Shown: in pieces, positions 31,747-39,315 of the stretch | Layout: every line of letters starts with the position of its first letter | Numbering within the stretch: position 1 is the first letter of the stretch | Source: Deinococcus sp. | GTDB taxonomy: Bacteria; Deinococcota; Deinococci; Deinococcales; Thermaceae | Length of the DNA: 41,598 nt | Direction of reading: 5' to 3' | Assembly (NCBI GenBank): GCA_023382135.1 | Contig: JAMCQK010000127.1 | Span: 1-41,598, forward strand | The notes under the pieces: model-generated | What the model was told of the DNA's origin: nothing | Databases searched by the model: none | The model's input: the letters and a program-made list of their open reading frames with translations, nothing else | Translations under genes and position numbers: made by a program

Positions 31747-32618
31747 CCGAGCTCCACAAACTAATTGACAGCTTCCCCGGCCAGGTTGGACTCTGGGTAG
31801 AAAACCTGAACACCGGCGATAAATTCTCTCACCAGCCCGAACGCCCCTTCTACGCCGCCAGCACCATAAAACTGCCCATGCTTATCGCCGTTCTCGACTT
31901 TTTGTCCCCGCCGGCAAAAGGGGCGGCTACCAAAGAGCCGGAGTGCTTGGAGTCCAGCCTAATAGCGGCGCTGTCGCGACCAATATCCATCAAGCCAGAG
32001 CTGGTCGCCACCGGCTCCGGCATCCTCAAAGACCTTTCCACTCCCCTTTCGTTACCGCTTATCGACCTGCTCACGCTGATGATTGTGGTGAGCGACAACA
32101 CCGCAACCAACGTGATTCTCGACCACTTCGGCCACAAAGAACCGTTCAACGCTTACTACCAAAACCAGGGTTGGAACCAGACTCGCTCGGCGGGAATGCT
32201 CTCGCTTCCCACAGGGCGCACCGACCCCAGGCGTATCCAAGGAGAGATCACCAGTGTTTCTGCCGGGAATCTTGCCAACCTGCTCAAGCGGCTTTGGTCC
32301 GGCGAGCTCTTGTCCAAGGAGGCGACCAAAATCGCTCTGGGCATTCTTTCCCGGCAGCAGCAGACCGGTTTGCTGCGTTACCTGCCAGTGGATTTAGATC
32401 ATATTGAGGATAAGGAAACCGACTTGCGCATTTTTAGCAAGTCTGGCGAAATTCGGCGCAGCCGCCACGAGGCTGGGATTCTCTCGAAGGGCGATAACGC
32501 CGTTACTGTTGTGGTGCTCACCGAGTCCGAGGCTGACCTGCGCTTTCACCCGGATCACCCTGCAGTGGTGTTGATTGGCCATACCGCCGAGCGGGTTTTT
32601 CACTACTGGCTCAGTTGA
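31743..32618 (+). CDS. Serine hydrolase of the class A beta-lactamase fold, no signal peptide
   Basis: The 291-aa protein has the active-site set of the penicillin-recognising family: Ser40-x-x-Lys43 (AASTIK), Ser117-Asp-Asn119 (SDNTATN) and Lys233-Ser-Gly (FSKSGEIR). The omega-loop Glu of true class A beta-lactamases is not in a clear ExxLN context. There is no signal peptide: the chain starts MTELHKLIDSF, so it appears cytoplasmic, unlike normal beta-lactamases. It could be an intracellular esterase or peptidase of this fold. It is the last gene of the aspS-phzF-HAD-HAD run. Antibiotic resistance should not be assumed. Confidence 0.82.
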   Translation: MTELHKLIDSFPGQVGLWVENLNTGDKFSHQPERPFYAASTIKLPMLIAVLDFLSPPAKGAATKEPECLESSLIAALSRPISIKPELVATGSGILKDLSTPLSLPLIDLLTLMIVVSDNTATNVILDHFGHKEPFNAYYQNQGWNQTRSAGMLSLPTGRTDPRRIQGEITSVSAGNLANLLKRLWSGELLSKEATKIALGILSRQQQTGLLRYLPVDLDHIEDKETDLRIFSKSGEIRRSRHEAGILSKGDNAVTVVVLTESEADLRFHPDHPAVVLIGHTAERVFHYWLS

Positions 32619-32634
32619 GCTGTAGTAAAGTGTA

Positions 32635-32664
32635 CTTGACATTATGTCAAGAATGCACTACTAT
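32635..32664 (+). promoter_or_regulatory. Promoter with overlapping operator palindrome for the XRE cassette
   Basis: TTGACA (32636-32641) and TACTAT (32659-32664), 17 nt apart, form a good sigma-70-type promoter. The -35 lies within a perfect palindrome CTTGACA-TTA-TGTCAAG (32635-32651), and the half-site CTTGACA occurs again at 32678-32684, between the start of transcription and the ribosome site. It is the best operator candidate in the window. The XRE protein encoded downstream is the natural ligand. Confidence 0.7.
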
Positions 32665-32699
32665 CCTGTTAGAGGTGCTTGACAGGAGGAAGAGCAGTA

Positions 32700-32885
32700 A
32701 TGAACAAGCCCTGGCAGCATATCGAGACTGAAGCCATAGAAAAGCTAAGGTCTCTTGAGTATGAAGCTAAAATCGAAAGCCTGTTAGGGCATCGGAGTGC
32801 GCGTGCCTTGGTAGCCGAGCTTTTGGTCCGGCTGGCGGAGCTGCTGGATCACGGAATCGCCAACCGGACAGCGAGAGCGGCATGA
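32700..32885 (+). CDS. Small protein of 61 residues, unknown
   Basis: The ATG at 32700 follows a strong AGGAGGA (32684-32690). The 61-residue product is predicted to be largely helical (ETEAIEKLRSLEYEAKIES, then SARALVAELLVRLAELLDHG), with no cysteine motifs, no membrane segment and no recognised family. It lies between the operator/promoter and the XRE regulator, with a 4-nt overlap to the latter, so the two are expressed together. It could be a partner or antagonist of the regulator; that is only a guess from position. Confidence 0.65.
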   Translation: MNKPWQHIETEAIEKLRSLEYEAKIESLLGHRSARALVAELLVRLAELLDHGIANRTARAA

Positions 32886-33100
32886 AGAACCGCCTCCGAG
32901 TTTTGCGCGCTGAGCGCAGCTGGAGCCAGGCTGAACTGGCAGAGCGGCTTGGCGTGAGCAGGCAGACTGTTAATGCCATAGAAACTGAAAAGTACGACCC
33001 CAGCCTGCCCCTGGCCTTCAAGGTCGCCCGCATCTTTGGGCTCTTAATTGAAGACATCTTCGAGTGGAAGGAGGAGTATGAAGATCAAGCGCAGCTTTAG
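32882..33100 (+). CDS. XRE-family helix-turn-helix regulator (72 aa)
   Basis: This compact Cro/CI-type repressor consists of nothing but the DNA-binding domain: NRLRVLRAERSWSQAELAERLGVSRQTVNAIETEKYDPSLPLAFKVARIFG, with SQAELAERLG and VSRQTVNAIE as the two helices. The form (about 70 aa, ending in IEDIFEW) is typical of small regulators placed before a membrane protein gene. It overlaps the 61-aa gene by 4 nt, and the ATG of the membrane gene lies 23 nt inside its 3' end. The CTTGACA palindrome upstream is its likely binding site. Confidence 0.92.
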   Translation: MKNRLRVLRAERSWSQAELAERLGVSRQTVNAIETEKYDPSLPLAFKVARIFGLLIEDIFEWKEEYEDQAQL

Positions 33101-33675
33101 CCTGGACCTGAGCCTGCCAGTCCTGGTCCTCATCGGCATCTCAGCCTGGGCGGTGGGGCCTAGAGGCCACCGCCACCTTCGTGGCCTGGGGGTTGTTCCT
33201 GTTCCTGGCCCTGGCCACCCTGGTGCTGGGTTTTGTCCTCTCCGCCGGCAAGAACGTGCAGGTGGCCGTAGCCTTCGGACGCTTTGTGGCCGCCACGCCC
33301 AGGGTGGAGATCCCTTCCCTGCAGGTCCACCCGGTGGTGAGGGCTGCCCGGTTCACCGCCCTCCTGGCCTTCCTGGCCTCCTTAGCCTACCTGGGTCTCA
33401 GAGGACAACCCCTGCTCCTTCTGGCCCTCCTCCCCTTTCTCCTGGAGATCCTGCCCCTGCCCAAGCTCCTCTGGGACGAGTACCTAAGCGAGGTGCTACG
33501 CCGGGCCGGGGCACTGGCGGCCGGGGTGGCCCTTTTTGCCCTCAGCCTGCTGGCCCTCCTGGGCGTGAGGGGGTTGGAGATGATGGCCGGCGTTTACACC
33601 GTCTTTTACCTGAGCCTGGTCCTGTACCTCTACCGCTGGCTGCGCTCGACGGAGGGCGATGCCGTAGACTCTTGA
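33078..33675 (+). pseudogene. Frameshifted multi-pass membrane protein of the XRE cassette
   Basis: ATG 33078 has a perfect GGAGGAG ahead and begins MKIKRSFSLDLSLPVLVLIGISAWAV. The frame is then lost at a run of four G (33155-33158). With three G the chain continues GLEATATFVAWGLFLFLALATLVLG and on to 33675, about 198 residues with five or six membrane segments. The gene is therefore one base away from intact. Codon use is unlike the rest of the window: almost all Leu codons are CTC/CTG and Ala codons GCC, as in Thermus. No enzymatic motif is seen. It could be a sequencing error, a decayed gene or a phase-variable one. Confidence 0.75.
33665..33670 (+). promoter_or_regulatory. -10 box TAGACT of asnS (leaderless type)
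   Basis: TAGACT lies 9 nt before the asnS ATG, inside the end of the membrane-protein frame. No ribosome site is adjacent to the ATG. The hexamer is the same as before aspS and the aminotransferase gene. Confidence 0.55.
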
Positions 33676-33679
33676 ACGT

Positions 33680-34999
33680 ATGCAGCGTGTCTTCATCGAG
33701 GAAATTTCCGCATTCGACGGCCAAGAAGCGCAGGTCCGCGGCTGGCTGGTGAACCGGCGCAGCAAGGGCAAGATTCACTTTCTGACCCTGCGCGACGGCA
33801 CTGGTTTCCTGCAGGCAACCCTGTTCAAGGGTGAAGTGCCCGACGACCAGTTTGAACTGGCGGACCACCTCCCACAAGAAACCGCGCTGGAAATAGGCGG
33901 CCTGGTCCGCGCCGATTCCCGTGCGCCGGGCGGGTACGAGCTCGCGGTAAAAAGCTTGGAAGTAATCAGCCAACGGCAAGCTGAGTACCCCATCACCCCC
34001 AAGGAGCACGGGGTGGATTTTTTAATGGACCACCGGCATTTATGGCTCCGACACCGGAAGCCTTGGGCTGTTTTACGCGTGCGCGACGAAATTGAGCGCA
34101 GCATTCACGACTTCTTCCACCAGCGCGGTTTTATCCGTATGGACTCTCCCATCCTTACTCCCAATGCGGTGGAGGGGACATCTGATTTATTCGAAGTGGA
34201 TTTGTTTGACGGCGAGAAGGCTTATCTTTCGCAGTCCGGACAACTCTATGCCGAGGCCGGAGCCTTGGCCTTCGGTAAGGTGTATACCTTTGGCCCCACC
34301 TTCCGTGCCGAAAGGTCTAAGACCCGCAGGCATCTGTTGGAGTTTTGGATGATTGAGCCGGAAGTAGCGTTCATGACCCACGAGGAAAACATGCAACTGC
34401 AAGAAGATCTGGTGGCGTATTTAGTGGGGAGGGTGCTTGAGCGGCGCAAAGAGGAACTTGCAGTTCTCGAGCGTGACGTGACCAAGCTGGAACCAACAGC
34501 AGAGGGCAGATTTCCAAGAATCCACTACAGCCGGGCAGTTGAGATGGTAGCGGAACTGGCTAGCGAGAACAGCGGCCTCGAGGCCCTCCCCTGGGGTGAA
34601 GACTTCGGCGCCCCCCATGAAGCGGCTATTTCCAGCCGCTACGACCGGCCGGTAATTTTGGAGAAGTATCCGGCCAGGATCAAGGCCTTTTACATGCAGC
34701 CCGATGAAAAAGACCCGCGGCTGGTTAAGAACAACGACATGCTGGCTCCCGAAGGCTACGGGGAAATTATCGGCGGCTCACAGCGCATTCACGACCCCGA
34801 GCTTCTGATACAGAAAATCCGCGAGCACAACCTGCCGGAAGAAGTTTTCGACTGGTACCTGGATCTCAGGAACTTCGGGACCGTACCCCACGCGGGGTTT
34901 GGGATCGGCCTCGAGCGCACCGTAGCCTGGATCTGCGGCCTCCAGCACGTGCGGGAAGCCGTTCCCTTCCCGCGGATGTACACGCGTATGCGGCCGTAG
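33680..34999 (+). CDS. asnS: Asparaginyl-tRNA synthetase
   Basis: AsnRS charges tRNA-Asn with asparagine, a class IIb synthetase. The 439-aa protein has the OB-fold anticodon domain (QVRGWLVNRRSKGKIHFLTLRDGTGF), SPILTPNAVEGTSDLFEVD, the LSQSGQLYAEAGALAFGKVYTFGPTFRAERSKTRRHL block (motif 2) and motif 3 GFGIGLERTVAWI. The LSQSGQLY form and the length separate it from archaeal-type AspRS (which has LSQSPQLYKQ). It has its own -10 box and a different composition from the cassette upstream, so it is probably an independent unit. Confidence 0.95.
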   Translation: MQRVFIEEISAFDGQEAQVRGWLVNRRSKGKIHFLTLRDGTGFLQATLFKGEVPDDQFELADHLPQETALEIGGLVRADSRAPGGYELAVKSLEVISQRQAEYPITPKEHGVDFLMDHRHLWLRHRKPWAVLRVRDEIERSIHDFFHQRGFIRMDSPILTPNAVEGTSDLFEVDLFDGEKAYLSQSGQLYAEAGALAFGKVYTFGPTFRAERSKTRRHLLEFWMIEPEVAFMTHEENMQLQEDLVAYLVGRVLERRKEELAVLERDVTKLEPTAEGRFPRIHYSRAVEMVAELASENSGLEALPWGEDFGAPHEAAISSRYDRPVILEKYPARIKAFYMQPDEKDPRLVKNNDMLAPEGYGEIIGGSQRIHDPELLIQKIREHNLPEEVFDWYLDLRNFGTVPHAGFGIGLERTVAWICGLQHVREAVPFPRMYTRMRP

Positions 35000-35078
35000 C
35001 TATCTCCCGCCCCATTGCCCCTCTGACAAAAGCCTTGGCTGCATATCTTCTGGAACAACAATTTAAGGTTGTGGTTAT

Positions 35079-35657
35079 TTAGTCGCAAAGGCCAAGAAAC
35101 ATGCTGTGCAGGCGCGGGTCTCCGGTTAGCTCCGGATGAAAACTCGAGGCCAAAATTTTCCCTTGCCGAACGAAAACCACCTGGCCGCCTTTCTTGGCGA
35201 GCACTTCCAACCCCGGTCCGGTTTTTTGAATCACGGGCGCGCGAATAAATACCGCGTGAAACGGCCGGTCCAGGCCTTTGACCTCCAGGTCCTCCTCAAA
35301 ACTCTCCACCTGTCTGCCGAAGGCGTTGCGGTGGATGGAGATATCCAGAATCCCTGCCTTTAGCTGATCGGGGTAGCCGATAATCTCCTTTGCCAGCCAG
35401 ATAGCGCCAGCACAAGTGCCCCAAACCGCCAGGCTACCTTCTTCCACCCGGCGCCTCACCGCTTTGTCAAGATCATACTCCTTGGCCAGCTTGCCAATGG
35501 TGGTAGATTCACCGCCAGGAACAATCAAACCCGCAACTTCCCTAAGATGTTGGGGCTTACGAACCTCAACAACCTCAACTCCCAGGCCCTGCAGCATCAG
35601 CTTGTGCTCACGGAAGTCCCCTTGTAAAGCGAGAACGCCAATCTTCACGCCCCACAT
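35079..35657 (-). CDS. pdxT: Glutaminase subunit of pyridoxal 5'-phosphate synthase
   Basis: PdxT releases ammonia from glutamine and channels it to PdxS. The 192-aa class I amidotransferase has IGVLALQGDFREHKLML, LIVPGGESTTIGKLA, the nucleophile Cys82 in GTCAGAIWLA, NAFGRQVESFEEDL, and the His174-Pro-Glu176 pair in SFHPELTGD. The ATG at 35657 was taken; the open frame extends to 35684, and a GTG at 35648 is also possible. It follows pdxS by 89 nt, with a terminator-like hairpin in the gap that may lower its level relative to pdxS. Confidence 0.95.
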   Translation of the reverse strand: MWGVKIGVLALQGDFREHKLMLQGLGVEVVEVRKPQHLREVAGLIVPGGESTTIGKLAKEYDLDKAVRRRVEEGSLAVWGTCAGAIWLAKEIIGYPDQLKAGILDISIHRNAFGRQVESFEEDLEVKGLDRPFHAVFIRAPVIQKTGPGLEVLAKKGGQVVFVRQGKILASSFHPELTGDPRLHSMFLGLCD

Positions 35658-35696
35658 CGTCGAACGCCGGACGCAGAACGTCAATAGCTAAACAAA

Positions 35697-35722
35697 GCCC
35701 TCTCCCTATAAGCGGAGAGGGC
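35697..35722 (-). terminator. Terminator/attenuator between pdxS and pdxT
   Basis: GCCCTCTCC (35697-35705) is perfectly complementary to GGAGAGGGC (35714-35722), a 9-bp GC-rich stem with an 8-nt loop. On the minus strand it is followed by TTTGTTT. It lies downstream of the pdxS stop and upstream of the pdxT start, so it would stop or reduce read-through into pdxT. Confidence 0.7.
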
Positions 35723-35746
35723 CTGGAGGCGAAGCCGCCAGTATGA

Positions 35747-36628
35747 TTACCAGCCGCGTTTAGCCAGCTTCTCTTCCTCGGGTAGGAAATCCAGGTTGAT
35801 GCCCACCATCGGCTCGCCCAGGTCTTCCGATACTTCTGCCAGAATCTCTGGATCGTTGTAATGTGTGACCGCGCGAACAATAGCCTTAGCCCGCTTCTTG
35901 GGGTCGCCGGACTTGAAGATGCCCGAGCCCACAAAAACGCCGTCCAGACCAAGATGCATCATCAGCGCGGCGTCGGCGGGTGTGGCCACGCCACCGGCGG
36001 CAAAGTTCACCACCGGCAGCTTGCCATTCTGGTGAATGTAACGCACCAACTCATAGGGGGCTTTTAGTTCCTTGGCCTCGGTCATCAGCTCGTCTTCGCG
36101 CAGGCTTTGAATCTTGCGGATGCCCCTGAGCACAGCCCGGGCATGGCGCACCGCTTCCACCACGTTGCCGGTGCCAGCCTCACCCTTGGTGCGGATCATG
36201 GAGGCGCCTTCCCCAATACGCCGCAGCGCTTCTCCAAGCTCGCGCGCTCCGCACACGAAAGGCACCTTGAAGGCGTGTTTGTCAATATGATGTTCCTCGT
36301 CGGCGGGGGTGAGCACCTCGGACTCGTCAATGAAGTCAACGCCTAAGGCCTCGAGGACTTGAGCCTCCACAAAATGCCCAATACGAGCCTTGGCCATGAC
36401 GGGAATCGAAACCGTTTTGATAATTTCCTTGATAACCTTTGGGTCCGACATCCGGGCAACTCCGCCCTGTACGCGGATATCAGCGGGCACACGCTCGAGC
36501 GCCATCACCGCGCAGGCACCCGCTTCCTCGGCGATTCTTGCCTGCTCAGCGTTGGTCACGTCCATAATGACCCCGCCCTTGAACATTTCCGCAAAGCCCA
36601 TCTTGACCCTCAGGGTGCCTTTCTCCAT
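35747..36628 (-). CDS. pdxS: Pyridoxal 5'-phosphate synthase subunit PdxS
   Basis: PdxS makes PLP from ribose 5-phosphate, glyceraldehyde 3-phosphate and ammonia delivered by PdxT; it forms a dodecameric TIM-barrel ring. The 293-aa chain is highly conserved: GGVIMDVTNAEQA (Asp23), VMALERVPADIR, Lys80 in VMAKARIGHFVEAQ, DESEVLTPADEEHHIDK, and IRTKGEAGTGNVVEAVRH with the second catalytic lysine. A GGAGG ribosome site precedes the ATG. It lies downstream of the LysM/M23 peptidase gene (130-nt gap) and upstream of pdxT. Confidence 0.97.
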   Translation of the reverse strand: MEKGTLRVKMGFAEMFKGGVIMDVTNAEQARIAEEAGACAVMALERVPADIRVQGGVARMSDPKVIKEIIKTVSIPVMAKARIGHFVEAQVLEALGVDFIDESEVLTPADEEHHIDKHAFKVPFVCGARELGEALRRIGEGASMIRTKGEAGTGNVVEAVRHARAVLRGIRKIQSLREDELMTEAKELKAPYELVRYIHQNGKLPVVNFAAGGVATPADAALMMHLGLDGVFVGSGIFKSGDPKKRAKAIVRAVTHYNDPEILAEVSEDLGEPMVGINLDFLPEEEKLAKRGW

Positions 36629-36758
36629 CGCTTCCTCCAGACACTAGCTTATCGCCAAACCCCAGTGGGCGAAAGGTCTGGTGCGAACAATTGAGCCTGG
36701 CCTTATACAACAAAGAATCCGGGCATCACCGGGACTCTAGCATGAGACTTTCGCTTGA

Positions 36759-37979
36759 CTACGGCAGATATGCAAGCGGGTTTCGGGCCACCCCGCCAAC
36801 CCGGATCTCCAGGTGCAGGTGCGGTCCTGTGGACCAGCCGGTAGAGCCTATGTAGCCAATAAGCTGGCCGCGCTCCACCCACTGTCCGGACCTGACAGCA
36901 AAGCGCGAAAGGTGGCCGTACAGGGTCTCAACTCCGCCGCCGTTGTCAATGATGATGTGGTTCCCGTAACCGTAGCGGCTCCAGCCGGCAACCTCTACTT
37001 GGCCAGACTTTGCCGCATAAATGGGAGTGCCATAAGGCGCAGCAAGGTCGAGCCCGGTATGGTAACGCTGGTACACCCCCCTGCCGCCGAAATAGGTTGT
37101 GATGGTGAAGTTGCCCACTGGCCAACGGAAACCGTCGTCCGAGTAACCTACCTGGCGCAGGCGGGTAGCGGTGGCAGTCCGGCTGGCGTCCAGCTTCCGA
37201 AGAGAGCTTTGTGCCTGGGCAGTCCGCCTAGCCTCTTCCTGTTTTCGCCTCAGGGCGGCAAGCTGCTTCTGGCGCCGCTCTTCAGCAAGGCGCTTTTCCT
37301 CTAGTGCTTTGGCAATAAGTTCTTGGCGCCGTTTCTCCACCAGCCTGTCGAGGGTCGTACGCGCCATGACCCCCGGGATCAAAACCATGTCGCCGGGTTT
37401 TAGGTCCAGCGGGCTCCTAAGAGCGTTGGCTTTGGCAAGCCGTGGCACTGAAACGCCAAATTTCTCTGCCAGATCCATCAGTGTCTGGCCTTTCTGAACC
37501 TCCAGCAACAAACCTTTTTGGCCAGCAGTAACGTATAAAGTGCTGCCCTCTGCAAGGTGATCCAGGCTGGAGATGCCGGGGTTAGCGGAGACCATATCCA
37601 GAAGGCTGACGCCAAACTTGGCCGCCACTCTTTCCAGGGTGGCGCCGTTCATAACCCTGTACTCTTTGACCCCAGGGGGGAGCCGAACCTGGGCTTGGAG
37701 TTCGCCACTGAGAGGGATCTTAAGCTGCATCCCTGGGCGAAGAAGATCACTTTTCAGGCCGCTGGACCACATGATTGCGCGTGGGTCCACCCGGAACCTC
37801 TGGGCTATCTGTCCCAGAACATCGCCTGGACGGACTGTATACAACACCCAGCCCTTCTGAGCAGGGGCCTCGAGGACCACCTCGGTACCTGCAGAAGTTA
37901 TTGGCAGCTCCACTAGCGAGGAAACCAGAGGGACAAACGCAAAAACAGAGCCTAGTTTCAACCACTCTTGGGATGCCAA
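36759..37979 (-). CDS. LysM-repeat M23 metallopeptidase (cell-wall endopeptidase, NlpD/EnvC-like)
   Basis: The 406-aa envelope protein begins with a weak signal or anchor (LGSVFAFVPLVSSLVELP). Three LysM wall-binding repeats follow: YTVRPGDVLGQIAQRF, a second with LERVAAKFGVSLLDMVSANPG, and LEVQKGQTLMDLAEKFGV. A charged coiled coil comes next (about 205-265, many Arg/Glu/Lys). The C-terminal M23 domain has YHTGLDLAAPYGTPIYAA (His-x3-Asp), GNHIIIDNGGGVETLYGHLS and the HLHLEIRV pair, so all zinc ligands are present. It cuts peptide bonds in peptidoglycan or activates amidases. The TTG start is supported by AGGAGG seven bases upstream. It lies downstream of rho. Confidence 0.9.
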   Translation of the reverse strand: MASQEWLKLGSVFAFVPLVSSLVELPITSAGTEVVLEAPAQKGWVLYTVRPGDVLGQIAQRFRVDPRAIMWSSGLKSDLLRPGMQLKIPLSGELQAQVRLPPGVKEYRVMNGATLERVAAKFGVSLLDMVSANPGISSLDHLAEGSTLYVTAGQKGLLLEVQKGQTLMDLAEKFGVSVPRLAKANALRSPLDLKPGDMVLIPGVMARTTLDRLVEKRRQELIAKALEEKRLAEERRQKQLAALRRKQEEARRTAQAQSSLRKLDASRTATATRLRQVGYSDDGFRWPVGNFTITTYFGGRGVYQRYHTGLDLAAPYGTPIYAAKSGQVEVAGWSRYGYGNHIIIDNGGGVETLYGHLSRFAVRSGQWVERGQLIGYIGSTGWSTGPHLHLEIRVGGVARNPLAYLP

Positions 37980-38037
37980 AGGTAATCCTCCTGAAAAGAG
38001 ACGCTAGACAACCCTAAGTAAGTATACATGACCTGGC

Positions 38038-39315
38038 TTACTTTCCGGCTAATGTTGCCAAGAATTCTTTATTGGAACTGGAACGGGAAAGCCGGGATAG
38101 CAGCATCTCCATGGCCTCGGCTGGGTCCATATCCGCTAAAACCTTGCGCAGGAGCCACATTTTCTGGATCACGTCCTCACCTAAAAGAAGTTCTTCCCTA
38201 CGAGTCCCTGACTTCATGATGTCGATAGCCGGGAATATCCTGCGTTCCTCTAGCCTGCGGGAAAGATGAAGCTCCATGTTGCCCGTCCCCTTAAACTCCT
38301 CAAAAATAACGTCGTCCATCCGGCTTCCGGTTTCAACTAAGGCCGTAGCCAAAATGGTGAGGCTGCCTCCGCCCCGGATATTGCGGGCGGCGCCAAGAAA
38401 GCGCTTGGGAAAGTGCAGCGCCGCCGAGTCGAGGCCGCCAGAGAGGGTCCGCCCGGTAGCTGGGGTAACCAGGTTGTTGGCTCGCGCAAGGCGGGTAATG
38501 GAGTCCAACAGGATGAGAACGTGCCCGCCCTCCTCCACTATCCTTCGTGAACGTTCGTGAACGAACTCGGCCACGCGGATATGGTTCTGGGGTGGTTCGT
38601 CGAAGGTGCTCGCTATCACCTCGGCGCCGTCCACCGACTCTCTAAAGTCGGTGACTTCTTCGGGCCTTTCGTCCACCAGCAGGACGATTACCTTAATCTC
38701 TTGTTCGTTTTTGAGGACGGCATTGGCAATTTTCTTGAGTAGGGTAGTCTTGCCCGCTTTAGGGGGGGCGACAATCAGACCGCGCTGGCCCCTGCCTATC
38801 GGCGCAAGGAGGTCTATTACCCTGGTTGAAAGTTCGGAAGCTGCGGTCTCGAGGATAATATGTTTGTCCGGAAACTGAGGAATGAGCTCGTCAAACTTAG
38901 GACGTTTTTGCGCCTCTTCCGGGCTCAGATTGTTAACAACCTCAACCCTTACCAAGGTACCAAAGCGTTCATTTTCACGCGGGGGGCGCGCTTTGCCCAC
39001 GATGAAATCTCCGGTTCGCAGCTGGTATTGCTTGATGAGCCCAGCGGATACAATCACGCTTCTAGAGTCCATGGCGTACAGGTTTTCCTGCAAGAAGCCG
39101 TACCCGTCGGGGCCAATTTCTAGGTAGCCCTTGGAAAGCTTAAGGCCTTCATCAGAGGCTTCTTGCTCCATAAGGGCCATGACCAGATCGTCTTTTCGGA
39201 GTTTTTTATAGTCCTCGATCCCCGCCCGGGCCGCGATTAGATGGAGCTCCGGCAGGATTTTCCCAGCCAGGTCTTGGTAGCTTAGTGGGGCTTCTTCGGC
39301 GGCTTTTCGCTTCAT
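38038..39315 (-). CDS. rho: Transcription termination factor Rho
   Basis: Rho is a hexameric RNA helicase that ends transcription. The 425-aa protein has the N-terminal helical part (SYQDLAGKILPELHLIAARAG), the RNA-binding cold-shock-like domain (GYLEIGPDGYGFLQ), the Walker A loop RGLIVAPPKAGKTTLLKKIA, the LLVDERPEEVTDFRESV segment with the catalytic Glu, and the R-loop/Q-loop region DSITRLARANN. The length is normal and lacks the long insertions seen in some bacteria. The ATG overlaps the tal stop by 4 nt. Confidence 0.97.
   Translation of the reverse strand: MKRKAAEEAPLSYQDLAGKILPELHLIAARAGIEDYKKLRKDDLVMALMEQEASDEGLKLSKGYLEIGPDGYGFLQENLYAMDSRSVIVSAGLIKQYQLRTGDFIVGKARPPRENERFGTLVRVEVVNNLSPEEAQKRPKFDELIPQFPDKHIILETAASELSTRVIDLLAPIGRGQRGLIVAPPKAGKTTLLKKIANAVLKNEQEIKVIVLLVDERPEEVTDFRESVDGAEVIASTFDEPPQNHIRVAEFVHERSRRIVEEGGHVLILLDSITRLARANNLVTPATGRTLSGGLDSAALHFPKRFLGAARNIRGGGSLTILATALVETGSRMDDVIFEEFKGTGNMELHLSRRLEERRIFPAIDIMKSGTRREELLLGEDVIQKMWLLRKVLADMDPAEAMEMLLSRLSRSSSNKEFLATLAGK

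Noticed and set aside
31743..32618. Antibiotic-resistance beta-lactamase
   Set aside because: It has the fold motifs but no signal peptide and no clear omega-loop Glu, and it sits in a housekeeping operon; resistance cannot be claimed.
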